NCBI RefSeq assembly: GCF_003049645.1
Contig: NZ_PYWK01000001.1
Span: 1-64,000 of the forward strand
Source of the DNA: Metasolibacillus fluoroglycofenilyticus
Lineage (GTDB): Bacteria > Bacillota > Bacilli > Bacillales_A > Planococcaceae
Direction: 5' to 3'
DNA length: 64,000 bases
The position numbers were made by a program, and so were the translations under genes. Shown here one piece after another: positions 18,380-26,935 of this stretch. The notes beneath the pieces were generated by a model. The model was not told the DNA's origin. It saw nothing but the letters and a program-made list of their open reading frames with translations, and did no database searches. Each line of letters begins with the position of its first letter. Within the stretch, counting starts at the first letter, position 1.

Positions 18380-18862
18380 ATGTTCGGTCAATTTATTTTA
18401 AATTTATTTATCGCAGCACTATGGTTTTTATTGAAGGACGATCCTAATGCGGGCTTTCCAACATTTGTAGCTGGTTTCTTAGTCGGCATTTTTATCTTAT
18501 ATGCGATGCATCGCTTTTTTGGCACACAGTTTTATTTACGTCGTGTGTTTAAAGTTTTTAAACTTATTATGCTTTTTATCCGCGAGCTTACTTTGTCGAG
18601 CTTTGCCGTTATTCAGCAAGTAATGACGCCACAATTAAAAATTACACCTGGTATTATTACATATCGTACAGTGCTTCGAGGAGATTGGGAAATTACAGTA
18701 TTAGCACTACTGTTAACATTGACACCAGGCTCTGTAGTGATGGAAGTGACGGAGGAAGGCGATATGTTTTACATTCATGCAATGGATATAGAAGAGTCAA
18801 AGGAAACGTTACTTCGCTCCATTGGGAAATTTGAGAAGGCAATTATGGAGGTGACACGTTAA
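18380..18862 (+). CDS. mrpE: Na+/H+ antiporter subunit MrpE
   Basis: 160 aa, two to three helices and a cytoplasmic tail with the family block LLTLTPGSVVMEV (~112-124). AAGGAGGG precedes the ATG. The stop overlaps the mrpF start by one base (TAATG). Confidence 0.92.
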   Translation: MFGQFILNLFIAALWFLLKDDPNAGFPTFVAGFLVGIFILYAMHRFFGTQFYLRRVFKVFKLIMLFIRELTLSSFAVIQQVMTPQLKITPGIITYRTVLRGDWEITVLALLLTLTPGSVVMEVTEEGDMFYIHAMDIEESKETLLRSIGKFEKAIMEVTR

Positions 18863-19146
18863 TGATTGAGAAAATCCTGTTGGTTTCGCTCGTTTTATTT
18901 ATGATTGCGATAGCGCTTCTCCTCTATCGTGTTATTGTAGGACCTTCTATGCCAGACCGTGCGATTGGGCTTGATACAATAGGTGTTAACTTGATTTCTT
19001 CTATTGCCATTGTATCTATTTTATTGACAACAAAAGCCTTTTTAGAGGCAATTTTAATTTTAGGTATTTTAGCATTTATCGGAACGATAGCATTTTCTAA
19101 GTATATTGAAAGGGGTGTTATCGTTGAGCGTAAATCAAATCGTTGA
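18862..19146 (+). CDS. mrpF: Na+/H+ antiporter subunit MrpF
   Basis: 94 aa, three helices, with the hallmark RVIVGPSMPDRAIGLDTIG (~23-41). Asp in PDRAIGLD is the conserved charged residue of MrpF. It overlaps both neighbours in the operon. Confidence 0.92.
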   Translation: MIEKILLVSLVLFMIAIALLLYRVIVGPSMPDRAIGLDTIGVNLISSIAIVSILLTTKAFLEAILILGILAFIGTIAFSKYIERGVIVERKSNR

Positions 19147-19534
19147 GTGGCTAGGAGTGTTGATGATTCTTTTTGGCGCAATTATTAGCGTTGTCAGCGC
19201 ATTTGGTATGATTCGACTTCCAGATGTATATACACGCTCACATGCGGCAACGAAAAGCGCCACTTTGTCAGTCTTAGCCTGTCTTTCCGGTGCATTTCTC
19301 TATTTTTGGAGCCATGATGGCTATGTAAGTATCCGTTTAATTTTAGGAATTATTTTCGTGTTTATTACCGCGCCTGTTGCAGGACATCTTGTTTGTCGTG
19401 CAGCATATCGTTCGCGTGTACCACTTGCTGAAGGCTCGGGCGAGGATTTATTAAAGCCTGTGTTATTCGGCGATGAGGCAAATGTACCTGAACATACTGA
19501 AGAAACGCCAATTGAACGTGAACCAAAAGAATAG
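19124..19534 (+). CDS. mrpG: Na+/H+ antiporter subunit MrpG
   Basis: 136 aa, three helices, with the motif SAFGMIRLPDVYTRSHAATK (~23-42) characteristic of MrpG/PhaG. TTG at 19124 is chosen because AAAGGGG lies 8 bases upstream; it overlaps mrpF by 23 bases. An upstream in-frame TTG at 19106 is possible. The acidic C-terminal tail is variable. Last gene of the operon. Confidence 0.9.
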   Translation: MSVNQIVEWLGVLMILFGAIISVVSAFGMIRLPDVYTRSHAATKSATLSVLACLSGAFLYFWSHDGYVSIRLILGIIFVFITAPVAGHLVCRAAYRSRVPLAEGSGEDLLKPVLFGDEANVPEHTEETPIEREPKE

Positions 19535-19541
19535 TTATGAG

Positions 19542-19596
19542 CGGGGGCGTCCAAAATGCTGTGCAGTTGCAGGCATTTTGGACGCCCCCGTTTTTT
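19542..19596 (+). terminator. mrp operon terminator
   Basis: Very strong: CGGGGGCGTCCAAAATGC pairs with GCATTTTGGACGCCCCCG across a 13-base loop, followed by six T. Confidence 0.95.
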
Positions 19597-19704
19597 GAAG
19601 AAGTAAAAATATACCTTTGTTTAATCATTGAAGTATGTAAAAGTGTTTTCGCCTTTTTGGAAAATCTTACTTTATAGAAATAATGAGGGAAAATGTCGAA
19701 ATTT

Positions 19705-19865
19705 CTGAATTGTGGATAATTTTTTACTGATTCCCTATTCTTTGTGTGTATAACTAATGTAATTGAGGATAACTTTGTGGAAAAGATGAGAGATTTATAT
19801 GTTAAGTCGTTTCATTGTGGATAATTCAGAGTTTTTGAAGAAGAAATAGAAAGTTATCTACATTG
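19705..19865. promoter_or_regulatory. DnaA-box-like cluster
   Basis: Six 9-mers match the DnaA box (TTATCCACA or its complement TGTGGATAA). Perfect copies lie at 19711-19719 and 19816-19824. One-mismatch copies lie at 19745-19753, 19764-19772, 19776-19784 and 19854-19862. The last is on the plus strand, the others on the minus. No gene lies here and there is no dnaA/dnaN neighbourhood, so it is not oriC. It could be a DnaA-titrating or regulatory cluster. Confidence 0.6.
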
Positions 19866-19920
19866 ACGAAGCGTGGTTGAGGATGTAGCAGAAATATGCT
19901 ATTCGATGTTTCGTCAGCAC

Positions 19921-19970
19921 TTGACAAAAATATGAAAATTATTTATAGTACATTACAACACTAATGTACT
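19921..19970 (+). promoter_or_regulatory. Promoter and operator of the GntR-ABC operon
   Basis: TTGACA (19921-19926), 17 bases, TATAGT (19944-19949). A perfect inverted repeat AGTACATTA-N6-TAATGTACT (19947-19970) overlaps the -10 and start region. This fits autorepression by the YtrA-type GntR regulator encoded next. Confidence 0.75.
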
Positions 19971-19989
19971 AATTAAGGGGTGTTTTAAT

Positions 19990-20361
19990 TTGAAGTTGAA
20001 TATGGATGGGATGACACCTATTTATGTACAGATTGCCGAATGGCTGCAAAATGAAATATTGGCAGAGCGCCTTGTTGCGGATGGTAAAGTGTATTCGCAA
20101 TATCAGTTAGCGGAGCTGTTCAATATTAATCCAGCGACTGCTGGAAAGGGGCTAACACTCTTATTAGAAGAAGAGATTATATATAAAAAGAGGGGATTAG
20201 GTATGTTTGTAACGGAGCAAGCGAAAGAAATGATTCTGCAGAAACGACGTAGTGAAACGTTGCAGCAACTTGCGAGAGAATTGGTGGATGAGGCGCGGCG
20301 TCTGGCTTTGACAGATATGGAGTTAATAGCGCTAGTCCAGAAAATGCAGAGGGGGGAGTAG
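19990..20361 (+). CDS. GntR-family regulator, YtrA type
   Basis: 123 aa. A winged helix-turn-helix of GntR type (residues ~8-75) has the N-terminal MTPIYVQIAEWLQNEIL block. Only a short C-terminal helical tail follows, as in the YtrA subgroup that controls ABC transporter operons. The TTG start at 19990 follows TTAAGGGG. It is first in a four-gene operon and probably represses it through the inverted repeat at 19947-19970. Confidence 0.85.
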   Translation: MKLNMDGMTPIYVQIAEWLQNEILAERLVADGKVYSQYQLAELFNINPATAGKGLTLLLEEEIIYKKRGLGMFVTEQAKEMILQKRRSETLQQLARELVDEARRLALTDMELIALVQKMQRGE

Positions 20362-20363
20362 CC

Positions 20364-21227
20364 TTGATTCGATGCGAAAATATCGTGAAAAAATACCGAG
20401 GTAAAGAGGTGCTCAAGGGTGTTTCATGCCATCTTGACGAGCATAAAATTATTGGACTTATTGGACGTAATGGTGCGGGTAAATCTACGTTACTCAATAT
20501 TTTAGCGGGTCATATAAAGCCGACAGCAGGAAAAGTGAGTATTTACAATAGCAATCCATTTAACAGTATAACGGCAGCGACGAATACCATTTTTATTGAG
20601 GAGGGAATGACCTTTGCTCAAAACGACAATATCGCACAAATTTTAAAAACTGCTAGGCGCTTTTATCCAAATTGGCAGCAAGAGCTTGCAGAGAAGCTAT
20701 TGCAATATGTAGGTATTCATCTGAATAGCTCACACCAAAATTTATCGAAGGGGCAGCGTTCTACATTTAATTTGATTTATGGGCTGGCGACACGCTGTGC
20801 CATCACATTGCTTGATGAGCCAATGAATGGCATGGATGAGGCGGTACGTGCAGATATGTATCGTGCAATTTTAAAAGAGTATATTGCATATCCACGGACG
20901 ATTATTATATCAAGTCATCATTTGAAGGAAATTGAGCACTTAATTGAAGAAATCTTGTTAATTCATAATGGGCAAGTGGTGTTCCATGAAGAGCTAGAGA
21001 AAATGCAGCAATACGCAGTGCGACTTGTAGGGCAGCCAGAACAGCTAGAACCTTATCGAAACCATGCCTTGTTTGTAAAGCAAGAGGGGTTATTAGCAGA
21101 GGTCGTTATAGAGCGAAAGTATTTCGATGGTCAATCGACTATTCAAGTGCAGCCTGTTTCAGTAAGCGATTCGTGTAGGTATATGACAGCTAGCACAACA
21201 GGAGGTATTGATGATGTATTTCAGTAA
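20364..21227 (+). CDS. ABC transporter ATP-binding protein (YtrB-like)
   Basis: 287 aa. Walker A GRNGAGKST (~33-41), a degenerate signature NLSKGQRS (~127-134), Walker B ITLLDEPMNGMD (~150-161) and switch His in SSHH. The last ~80 residues extend beyond the ATPase core. TTG start 2 bases after the gntR stop. It partners the next membrane proteins. Substrate unknown, though YtrA-linked systems often respond to cell-wall antibiotics. Confidence 0.85.
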   Translation: MIRCENIVKKYRGKEVLKGVSCHLDEHKIIGLIGRNGAGKSTLLNILAGHIKPTAGKVSIYNSNPFNSITAATNTIFIEEGMTFAQNDNIAQILKTARRFYPNWQQELAEKLLQYVGIHLNSSHQNLSKGQRSTFNLIYGLATRCAITLLDEPMNGMDEAVRADMYRAILKEYIAYPRTIIISSHHLKEIEHLIEEILLIHNGQVVFHEELEKMQQYAVRLVGQPEQLEPYRNHALFVKQEGLLAEVVIERKYFDGQSTIQVQPVSVSDSCRYMTASTTGGIDDVFQ

Positions 21228-21921
21228 TGTGTCACTTATAAGAAATATCGGAGCGCAGGTGAAATGGAGGCTAGAAACATATAGTAATGTTGTCATGATA
21301 TTTGTGCTAATTCAGCTGTTTATTTCGGTAGTAGCAGGTAATAGCGGTATGAGTGGCAGCGGTATGAATAATTTGATGATTAAGGAATACTTTTATAGTT
21401 TAGATGGGTTATTAGGTATTTCGATGATGACTGCTTTTACAATTTGCGCTATATTTGCGTCAGAAAGAATACAGAAGGATAATTTGGCGGTTCCGACGAC
21501 GAGATTAGCAACGAATATTTCAGTGATATTATTTATTTGTATTGTGCTATTTATTGCAACTGTCACTGCAATAATGACGAATAATATTGTGCAGTTTGTG
21601 AAAGTGCTTTTTCTAAATACGAATATTGCGGGCGTGACGCTTGTTCCGAATATATCCACATTTTTTGTATTCTATTTTGCATTGCTTTGTGCATCAGCAG
21701 TCGGGTATTTTATAAGCACATTATTCAATCTATCGAAAGTGTTGACGGTTATTAGCGGATTATTGTTTATTTATTATTCACCCTACTTTTTAGAAGATGT
21801 GTTTGGTTGGCTCGTGGGGGATAACTATGGAGTGCTTATATTGAATGCCTTTGTAATAGCAAGTGTACTTTATGCATTAGCGATGTTAATTAATAGTCGA
21901 CAGGAGGTGCGCCGAGGATGA
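21211..21921 (+). CDS. ABC transporter permease
   Basis: About 236 aa with six hydrophobic segments, ABC-2-like layout, no close assignment. GGAGGT at 21201 serves the ATG at 21211 or 21214. It overlaps the ATPase gene by 17 bases and the next gene by 4, so it is co-translated with its partner. Confidence 0.75.
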   Translation: MMYFSNVSLIRNIGAQVKWRLETYSNVVMIFVLIQLFISVVAGNSGMSGSGMNNLMIKEYFYSLDGLLGISMMTAFTICAIFASERIQKDNLAVPTTRLATNISVILFICIVLFIATVTAIMTNNIVQFVKVLFLNTNIAGVTLVPNISTFFVFYFALLCASAVGYFISTLFNLSKVLTVISGLLFIYYSPYFLEDVFGWLVGDNYGVLILNAFVIASVLYALAMLINSRQEVRRG

Positions 21922-22622
21922 TGGCAATTTTTGTATTAGTCCCTGTTGTATGTCTTGTAATATTTGGTACTATCTACATTGTAGGGCGACTCCTTTCGCG
22001 TTTTCAAGCGACGTTTAACGAGAGATTTTATAAGCTACTTGTTATATATGTAGTTATCGGGTTAATTGCGACAGTTAGCTTTCCCTATTTACCAAATGCA
22101 CAAAAAGCGATATTGTCCGATAAGGAAATAAAGGAAAAGCTTGATGAAATCGAATATCTTAACCAGCTTGTACAAGAAAAGCGCTTTGATGAAATAAATC
22201 CTGATTATTTGAAGGAACAATTGACTTTTACAGTGACAAATGAAGAGCTGACATTAAAGTCAAATATGGAGTTTTTAGGAACACATGTAATCGTCACATG
22301 GCGGGATGATAAGACATCAAATGATGTTTACGCAAGCTATTATGAATTTCCATTTATTTTTTCAGGTATTGATGTAACGAATAATGTATCAGCACCACAA
22401 ATACATTTTGAGAAGGATACATTATTGATTTCCGAGATAAATAGGGAAATAATCTATCATCGTGTCATCCCGAAAATATGGACAATTGAACATTATTATG
22501 AGCGTTTTGACAATGAAGGATACTCTAATTATGGAATGGGACAACAAATAATTCATTTGAATGTGCCAAAACATATAAATATTATTGATAATAGTGGTAT
22601 GATTCAATATATATATTATTAA
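21918..22622 (+). CDS. Hypothetical membrane-anchored protein
   Basis: 234 aa. Two N-terminal hydrophobic helices (~3-25, ~40-62) are followed by a ~170-residue, probably extracytoplasmic domain rich in aromatic residues. Not recognised. The ATGA overlap with the permease and the lack of a terminator place it in the ABC operon, possibly as accessory subunit. Codon use looks like its neighbours. Confidence 0.65.
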   Translation: MMAIFVLVPVVCLVIFGTIYIVGRLLSRFQATFNERFYKLLVIYVVIGLIATVSFPYLPNAQKAILSDKEIKEKLDEIEYLNQLVQEKRFDEINPDYLKEQLTFTVTNEELTLKSNMEFLGTHVIVTWRDDKTSNDVYASYYEFPFIFSGIDVTNNVSAPQIHFEKDTLLISEINREIIYHRVIPKIWTIEHYYERFDNEGYSNYGMGQQIIHLNVPKHINIIDNSGMIQYIYY

Positions 22623-22643
22623 TAATGAATTGAGCGGTGCAGT

Positions 22644-23462
22644 TTGAAAAAGTTAGTAAAATTAATTATCTTCATTGTTGCGATGTATGTTTTTTTACAA
22701 GTAAATAATAAATGGCTTATGGTAACAGAGCATGTGTATGAATCCGAGCGTGTACCAGCAAGCTTTGATGGCTATCGTATTACACAGGTGACAGATTTGC
22801 ATGATGCAATATTTGGCAAGGGACAGAGGCGACTGATTGAAAAAGTGCGGGCTACCAATCCAGATGTCATTTTCATTACAGGCGATTTAATAGACAGCAA
22901 TCGTTATCATTTAGAAAATAGTTTAGATGCTGTAAGAGGCTTTGTGGATATTGCAGATGTCTATTATGTGCTTGGTAATCATGAGGTAGCCACGAGAAAG
23001 ATGCAGGAAATTTATGAAGTATTAATAGAACTAGGAGTGCATGTGTTACCGAATAGGGCGTTGACGATAAAGAATGGTGATGAACAAATTGTGATTGCCG
23101 GGATTGAGGACCCATTAATGGGTTATACGACACAGGAAATGCTTGATATGGCATACAAGTATGTACCGAGCGATGCATTTACACTGCTATTATCACATCG
23201 ACCAGAGCGTTTTGAAACATATGTGAATAATGCGATTGATGTTGTTTTCACAGGGCATGCACATGGTGGGCAAATTCGTCTGCCATTTATCGGCGGGTTA
23301 GTAGCGCCAGGGCAGGGCTATTTACCAAAATATACAGCAGGTACGTATGAGGACGGGGAGACGACAATGGTTGTCAGCAGAGGATTAGGCAATAGCGTTG
23401 TTCCATATCGTATTTTTAATTTACCAGAGATTGTGACGGTAGAGCTACGAGCTACTAAATAG
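22644..23462 (+). CDS. Metallophosphoesterase (YkuE-like)
   Basis: 272 aa. An N-terminal signal anchor (~1-22) is followed by the calcineurin-like motifs DLHDA, ITGDLID, VLGNHE, LSHRPE and GHAHGGQIRLP, which supply the two-metal ligands. YkuE-type enzymes act on the outer face of the membrane. The substrate here is unknown. TTG start at 22644. It may be read from the GntR operon or alone, and it ends at a strong terminator. Confidence 0.87.
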   Translation: MKKLVKLIIFIVAMYVFLQVNNKWLMVTEHVYESERVPASFDGYRITQVTDLHDAIFGKGQRRLIEKVRATNPDVIFITGDLIDSNRYHLENSLDAVRGFVDIADVYYVLGNHEVATRKMQEIYEVLIELGVHVLPNRALTIKNGDEQIVIAGIEDPLMGYTTQEMLDMAYKYVPSDAFTLLLSHRPERFETYVNNAIDVVFTGHAHGGQIRLPFIGGLVAPGQGYLPKYTAGTYEDGETTMVVSRGLGNSVVPYRIFNLPEIVTVELRATK

Positions 23463-23467
23463 TACAT

Positions 23468-23515
23468 TGGGGCTGATTGGAAGAGTATTACTTTCCCAAT
23501 CAGCCCCAGTTTTTT
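23468..23515 (+). terminator. Terminator after metallophosphoesterase gene
   Basis: GGGGCTGATTGG / CCAATCAGCCCC arms followed by six T. Confidence 0.92.
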
Positions 23516-23706
23516 GGAGAATAAATTTTGGGACCTCGTGTCAATGTGGTGAAGCGTTTATTTTTGCACCTGTACTCGCCGATTTCTGTATGGGCGTTTT
23601 GATGCTTCATGTTCTTTCCTTTTCTTCCATCTATTTTAATATTCTGAAACTTTTGTTCTTTAGGGACGTATATAGATTATATAACAAAAAGGGGTGGGAT
23701 TTTCAT

Positions 23707-24270
23707 ATGATGGACCGAGAGAGAAGGACTCTTTATATTATATTTGCAATTGTAGTTGCTTTAATTGCACCAATCATTGTTCTTTTTACGCCGTTTACAA
23801 TTGGGATGATTTTTTATGACCATGCAGATAAAATTGTTTTTCTTCCACTACCATCAAGTCTAGCAGTCTATAGTTCAGCGTTTATAGCTGTTGCAGCCAG
23901 CTTAGTTGCCATGTATTTTATAAAAAAGAAAGGCTTTAAAATTGCTTTAAGTATTTTTACTATCATTGCGTTTCTTTTCTTATTTGTTAGTGGGACGAAG
24001 AATTATATTTATATAGATAATGAATTTATTGAAAGCTCGCATTGGCTAAAGGGAAAAAAGCAGTATGCGTGGGATGAAATTGTGCAGCTTGATTTAACGA
24101 AAAAAACGAATGGTCGAGAGCGGGAAGACCATATTATATTCACTTTCAGTGACCAATATACATTGCCTATTTTAGTAGATGGATTGGTAGATTATAAGAT
24201 TGAGCGTCAAATTGTTAATCGCGTGCAGCAGCTTAATGTTTCTGTGAATCATATCGTTGTAGAAGAATAG
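23707..24270 (+). CDS. Small membrane protein, hypothetical
   Basis: 187 aa. Three hydrophobic segments (~10-32, ~50-70, ~78-96) precede a hydrophilic C-terminal half with a PH-like pattern (YIYIDNEFIESSHWL, then WDEIVQLDL). It resembles small DUF5673-like membrane proteins but is not assigned. AAGGGGTGG lies 8 bases before ATG 23707. Longer readings begin inside the preceding terminator and are rejected. Confidence 0.65.
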   Translation: MMDRERRTLYIIFAIVVALIAPIIVLFTPFTIGMIFYDHADKIVFLPLPSSLAVYSSAFIAVAASLVAMYFIKKKGFKIALSIFTIIAFLFLFVSGTKNYIYIDNEFIESSHWLKGKKQYAWDEIVQLDLTKKTNGREREDHIIFTFSDQYTLPILVDGLVDYKIERQIVNRVQQLNVSVNHIVVEE

Positions 24271-24516
24271 AGGGGCGTGCCTAAAGCCGTGCAATTGTTG
24301 GCTTTGGACTAAAGGGTATGCTTGGAGAAAATAGTGAGAAGATGGTTTGAGAATTGAAGAACACAGGTTTTATCTGATTTTTCCGAATGAAATTTGGTTT
24401 TTTATTTTATTATGTAAGATGAGGCTGCTTTTTAGGGGCAAGTCTTGCTGAACCTTGTGTTTCACTCATTTTCAAAGTAAACTATGGGGTAAACTTTTAA
24501 AAAGCCTCGCTCGACA
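24271..24516. other. Intergenic, nothing firm
   Basis: Starts with a degenerate GTGCCTAAAGCC...GGCTTTGGAC hairpin. Otherwise AT-rich. Weak resemblance to family B, not claimed. Confidence 0.35.
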
Positions 24517-24564
24517 GCGTCTGATATGCCGGTAACTGCACGGCATGTCAGACGCCTTTTTTTC
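24517..24564 (+). terminator. Terminator upstream of cdr
   Basis: AGCGTCTGATATGCCG pairs with CGGCATGTCAGACGC (10-base loop), followed by seven T. It insulates the persulfide locus from upstream transcription. Confidence 0.88.
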
Positions 24565-24567
24565 TAC

Positions 24568-24596
24568 TTGACAAAATACCTACGGGGGTATAAATT
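24568..24596 (+). promoter_or_regulatory. cdr promoter with CstR operator
   Basis: TTGACA (24568), 17 bases, TAAATT (24591). The operator ATACCTACGGGGGTAT (24576-24591) lies between the boxes. It has the ATACC-N6-GGTAT plan shared by three further sites in this locus. Confidence 0.75.
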
Positions 24597-24629
24597 CTTT
24601 TTAAGAACATTTTAAAGGAGATAGATGAT

Positions 24630-26324
24630 ATGACAAAAAAGATATTAATTGTTGGAGGCGTTGCTGGAGGGGCTTCAGCAGCTGCACGTATCCGTCGATT
24701 GGATGAGCAGGCACAAATTATTATGTTTGAAAAAGGACCGCATGTATCATTTTCTAATTGTGCATTACCGTTTCATTTGAGTGGGATTGTGGAAAATAGT
24801 GAAAAGCTGATACTAATGAATCCGCATAGCTTTAAAACAAAATATAATATTGAAGCACGCACAAATCAAGAGGTAGTGGCGATTCATCGGGAGCGTAAAA
24901 TGATTGCAGTAAAAAACTTGAAGACGGGTGAGGAATACGAAGAGAGCTATGATTATTTAATATTGTCACCGGGAGCAAGGCCGATTATTCCACAAATTAA
25001 TGGTGTTGAGCTACCGCATGTCTTTACTGTGCGCAACGTGGTTGATATCCAAAACCTACAGGGGTATATAGCAAGTAATACTGTACAAAATATTGCAGTA
25101 ATTGGTGGTGGCTTTATTGGAGTAGAGGTTGCTGAAAATCTCCGTTTGGCAGGGCATCATGTAGCGCTTGTTGAATTTGCTCCTCAAATTATGACACCAT
25201 TTGACGAAGATATGGCACAAATTATGCATAAGGAAATGACTGATAAAGGTGTTGAACTTATTGTTGGAGATGGCTTAGCTACTATTGCGGAGCAGCATAT
25301 TACATTGAATTCAGGGAAGCGCCTAGCAGTGGATGTTGTCGTGCTAGCGATTGGTGTTCGACCGGAAACAGCTTTAGCTACGGAGGCAGGCTTAGCACTT
25401 GGAGAGTTAGGAGGAATTAAAGTAAATGCGCATTATGCAACGAATGACCCTGCCATTTATGCAGTGGGAGATGCCATTGAAGTGTATCATCAGCTCTTGC
25501 ACAAGCCGACAAGATTAGCATTAGCAGGACCTGCACAGCGTCAGGCACGTGCTGTAGCCAACCATATATATGGTATGACGCAGTTAAATAAAGGAGTTAT
25601 TGGCTCAGCTAGTATCCAAATTTTCGATTTGGCATGTGCAGCTACAGGTTTGAATAAGCGTACAGCACAGCAGGCAGGGCTACAGGTGGATAGTGTTTAT
25701 GTCATTGCACCAGATAAAGTTGGCTTAATGCCAGGTAGCAACCCACTGCATTTAAAGTTGGTATTTGAAGTACCAACAGGAAAAATTGTTGGTGCACAGG
25801 CAATTGGTAAAGGGAATGCTGATAAGCGCATTGATGTTATCGCAACACTTATTACAATGGGGGGTACATTAGAGGACTTAAAGGAGCTAGAATTAAGCTA
25901 CTCACCGATGTTTAGTACAGCTAAAGATGTTGTTAATATAGGAGCACTTGTTGGACTGAATATACTTTATGGCAAGTATGAGCAAATACAAGTTTCAGAT
26001 GTGCGTCCATTAGTCGAACAAGGGGCTTACTTCCTAGATGTGCGTGAGATAAATGAGTTTGCGCAAGGGCATATAAAGGGCGCTAAAAATATTCCTTTAA
26101 GTGAGCTACGTGAGCGTTTAGATGAAATCCCACGAGATGTTCCTGTTTACGTCCATTGTCGCTCAGGTCAGCGTAGCTATAATGCGGTAATGGCATTACA
26201 AGGTAATGGTTTTACGAATATTAAAAATGTGGCAGGCTCCTTTCTAGGTATTTGTCTGCATGAATATTTTAATGATTACACAAAGCAACGTGAGCCGATA
26301 ATAACACAGTATAATTTTAAATAA
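24630..26324 (+). CDS. cdr: CoA-disulfide reductase fused to rhodanese
   Basis: 564 aa. A FAD/NAD(P)H oxidoreductase domain (~1-450) has GGVAGGASAAARIRR at the N-terminus, the redox Cys44 in SNCALPF and NAD loop IGGGFIGVEVAENL (~160-175). A C-terminal rhodanese domain (~455-555) has active Cys in VHCRSGQRS. CoADR-rhodanese fusions reduce CoA disulfide/persulfide and polysulfide. The promoter carries a CstR operator, so induction by persulfide stress is expected. Confidence 0.9.
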   Translation: MTKKILIVGGVAGGASAAARIRRLDEQAQIIMFEKGPHVSFSNCALPFHLSGIVENSEKLILMNPHSFKTKYNIEARTNQEVVAIHRERKMIAVKNLKTGEEYEESYDYLILSPGARPIIPQINGVELPHVFTVRNVVDIQNLQGYIASNTVQNIAVIGGGFIGVEVAENLRLAGHHVALVEFAPQIMTPFDEDMAQIMHKEMTDKGVELIVGDGLATIAEQHITLNSGKRLAVDVVVLAIGVRPETALATEAGLALGELGGIKVNAHYATNDPAIYAVGDAIEVYHQLLHKPTRLALAGPAQRQARAVANHIYGMTQLNKGVIGSASIQIFDLACAATGLNKRTAQQAGLQVDSVYVIAPDKVGLMPGSNPLHLKLVFEVPTGKIVGAQAIGKGNADKRIDVIATLITMGGTLEDLKELELSYSPMFSTAKDVVNIGALVGLNILYGKYEQIQVSDVRPLVEQGAYFLDVREINEFAQGHIKGAKNIPLSELRERLDEIPRDVPVYVHCRSGQRSYNAVMALQGNGFTNIKNVAGSFLGICLHEYFNDYTKQREPIITQYNFK

Positions 26325-26360
26325 AAGGGCAGCCAAAAAATATTTGTTGAGTTTTTTAGG

Positions 26361-26389
26361 TTGACAATATACCCAATGGGGTATAACAT
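26361..26389 (+). promoter_or_regulatory. cstR promoter with CstR operator
   Basis: TTGACA (26361), 17 bases, TAACAT (26384). ATACCCAATGGGGTAT (26369-26384) fills the spacer, so CstR probably represses its own gene. Confidence 0.78.
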
Positions 26390-26431
26390 AAGGGACATGG
26401 ACGATAAGTTAATGTCAGGAGGTGCTGTAAT

Positions 26432-26692
26432 ATGATATACGATCAAAAAGTAATGAATCGCGTCAAGCGAATGGAGGGCCAGTTACGCGGTATTTTACGC
26501 ATGATGGAAGAAGGGCAAGATTGTCGCGATGTAATTACACAATTATCGGCGGTACGCTCTGGTGTAGATAGAGCAATTGGTGTAATTGTTAGTGAAAACC
26601 TCGTTGAATGTGTGCAAAAAGCTGGTGATAATACAGAAGAAGTCAATGCTTCAATACAGGAGGCAGTTAGTTTATTAGTGAAAAGCCGTTAA
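26432..26692 (+). CDS. cstR: Persulfide-sensing repressor CstR (CsoR family)
   Basis: 86 aa, all-helical CsoR/RcnR fold: RVKRMEGQLRGILRMMEEG, then DCRDVITQLSAVRS. Two Cys fall at 31 and 60, the positions used by CstR to form di- and trisulfide bridges. The His ligand of copper-binding CsoR is replaced (Asn56 region, SENLVEC). That separates it from the true CsoR at 38119-38439. AGGAGGTG precedes the ATG. Surrounding persulfide genes and four operators support the role. Confidence 0.9.
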   Translation: MIYDQKVMNRVKRMEGQLRGILRMMEEGQDCRDVITQLSAVRSGVDRAIGVIVSENLVECVQKAGDNTEEVNASIQEAVSLLVKSR

Positions 26693-26700
26693 TGGCTAGA

Positions 26701-26822
26701 GCTGTCCCAAAAGCCGAGCATACCGGGCTTTTGGACAGTATCGATGATGTTACACAAAATGTTGACTTATATAAAAGGGACGTCTAATTTAAAAATGTGA
26801 TGAACATTGACTTTAGTAGCGT
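26701..26822 (+). repeat. Family B intergenic element, copy B1, with terminator hairpin
   Basis: Begins with GCTGTCCCAAAAGCC / GGGCTTTTGGACAG (26701-26738), which also serves as cstR terminator. Then GATGATGTTACACAAAATG, TTGACTTATATAAAAGGGAC and AAAAATGTGATGAACATTG follow. A short family A fragment (CTTCAGTAAAAGTGGCAC, GACATCATGCTGG) abuts at 26828-26870. Confidence 0.8.
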
Positions 26823-26906
26823 TATCCTTCAGTAAAAGTGGCACGATAACCGACATCATGCTGGCAACGGATGGAAAATAAACTGAACTTTTTTTTACTC
26901 AAAATA

Positions 26907-26922
26907 ATACCTATATGGGTAT
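26907..26922 (+). promoter_or_regulatory. CstR operator ahead of dsrE2
   Basis: ATACCTATATGGGTAT, same plan as the cdr and cstR sites, 14 bases before the start codon. No clear -35 box was found. Confidence 0.7.
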
Positions 26923-26935
26923 ATGGAGGCGTACA

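Noticed and set aside
19705..19865. Chromosome replication origin
   Set aside because: DnaA-box-like sites are present but dnaA, dnaN, rpmH or gyrase genes and a clear unwinding element are not.
23467..23706. N-terminal extension of the 23707 gene
   Set aside because: It begins inside a strong terminator; AAGGGGTGG marks ATG 23707.
26432..26692. Copper sensor CsoR
   Set aside because: The His ligand is absent and Cys fall at 31 and 60, so CstR is a better call; the true CsoR is at 38119-38439.
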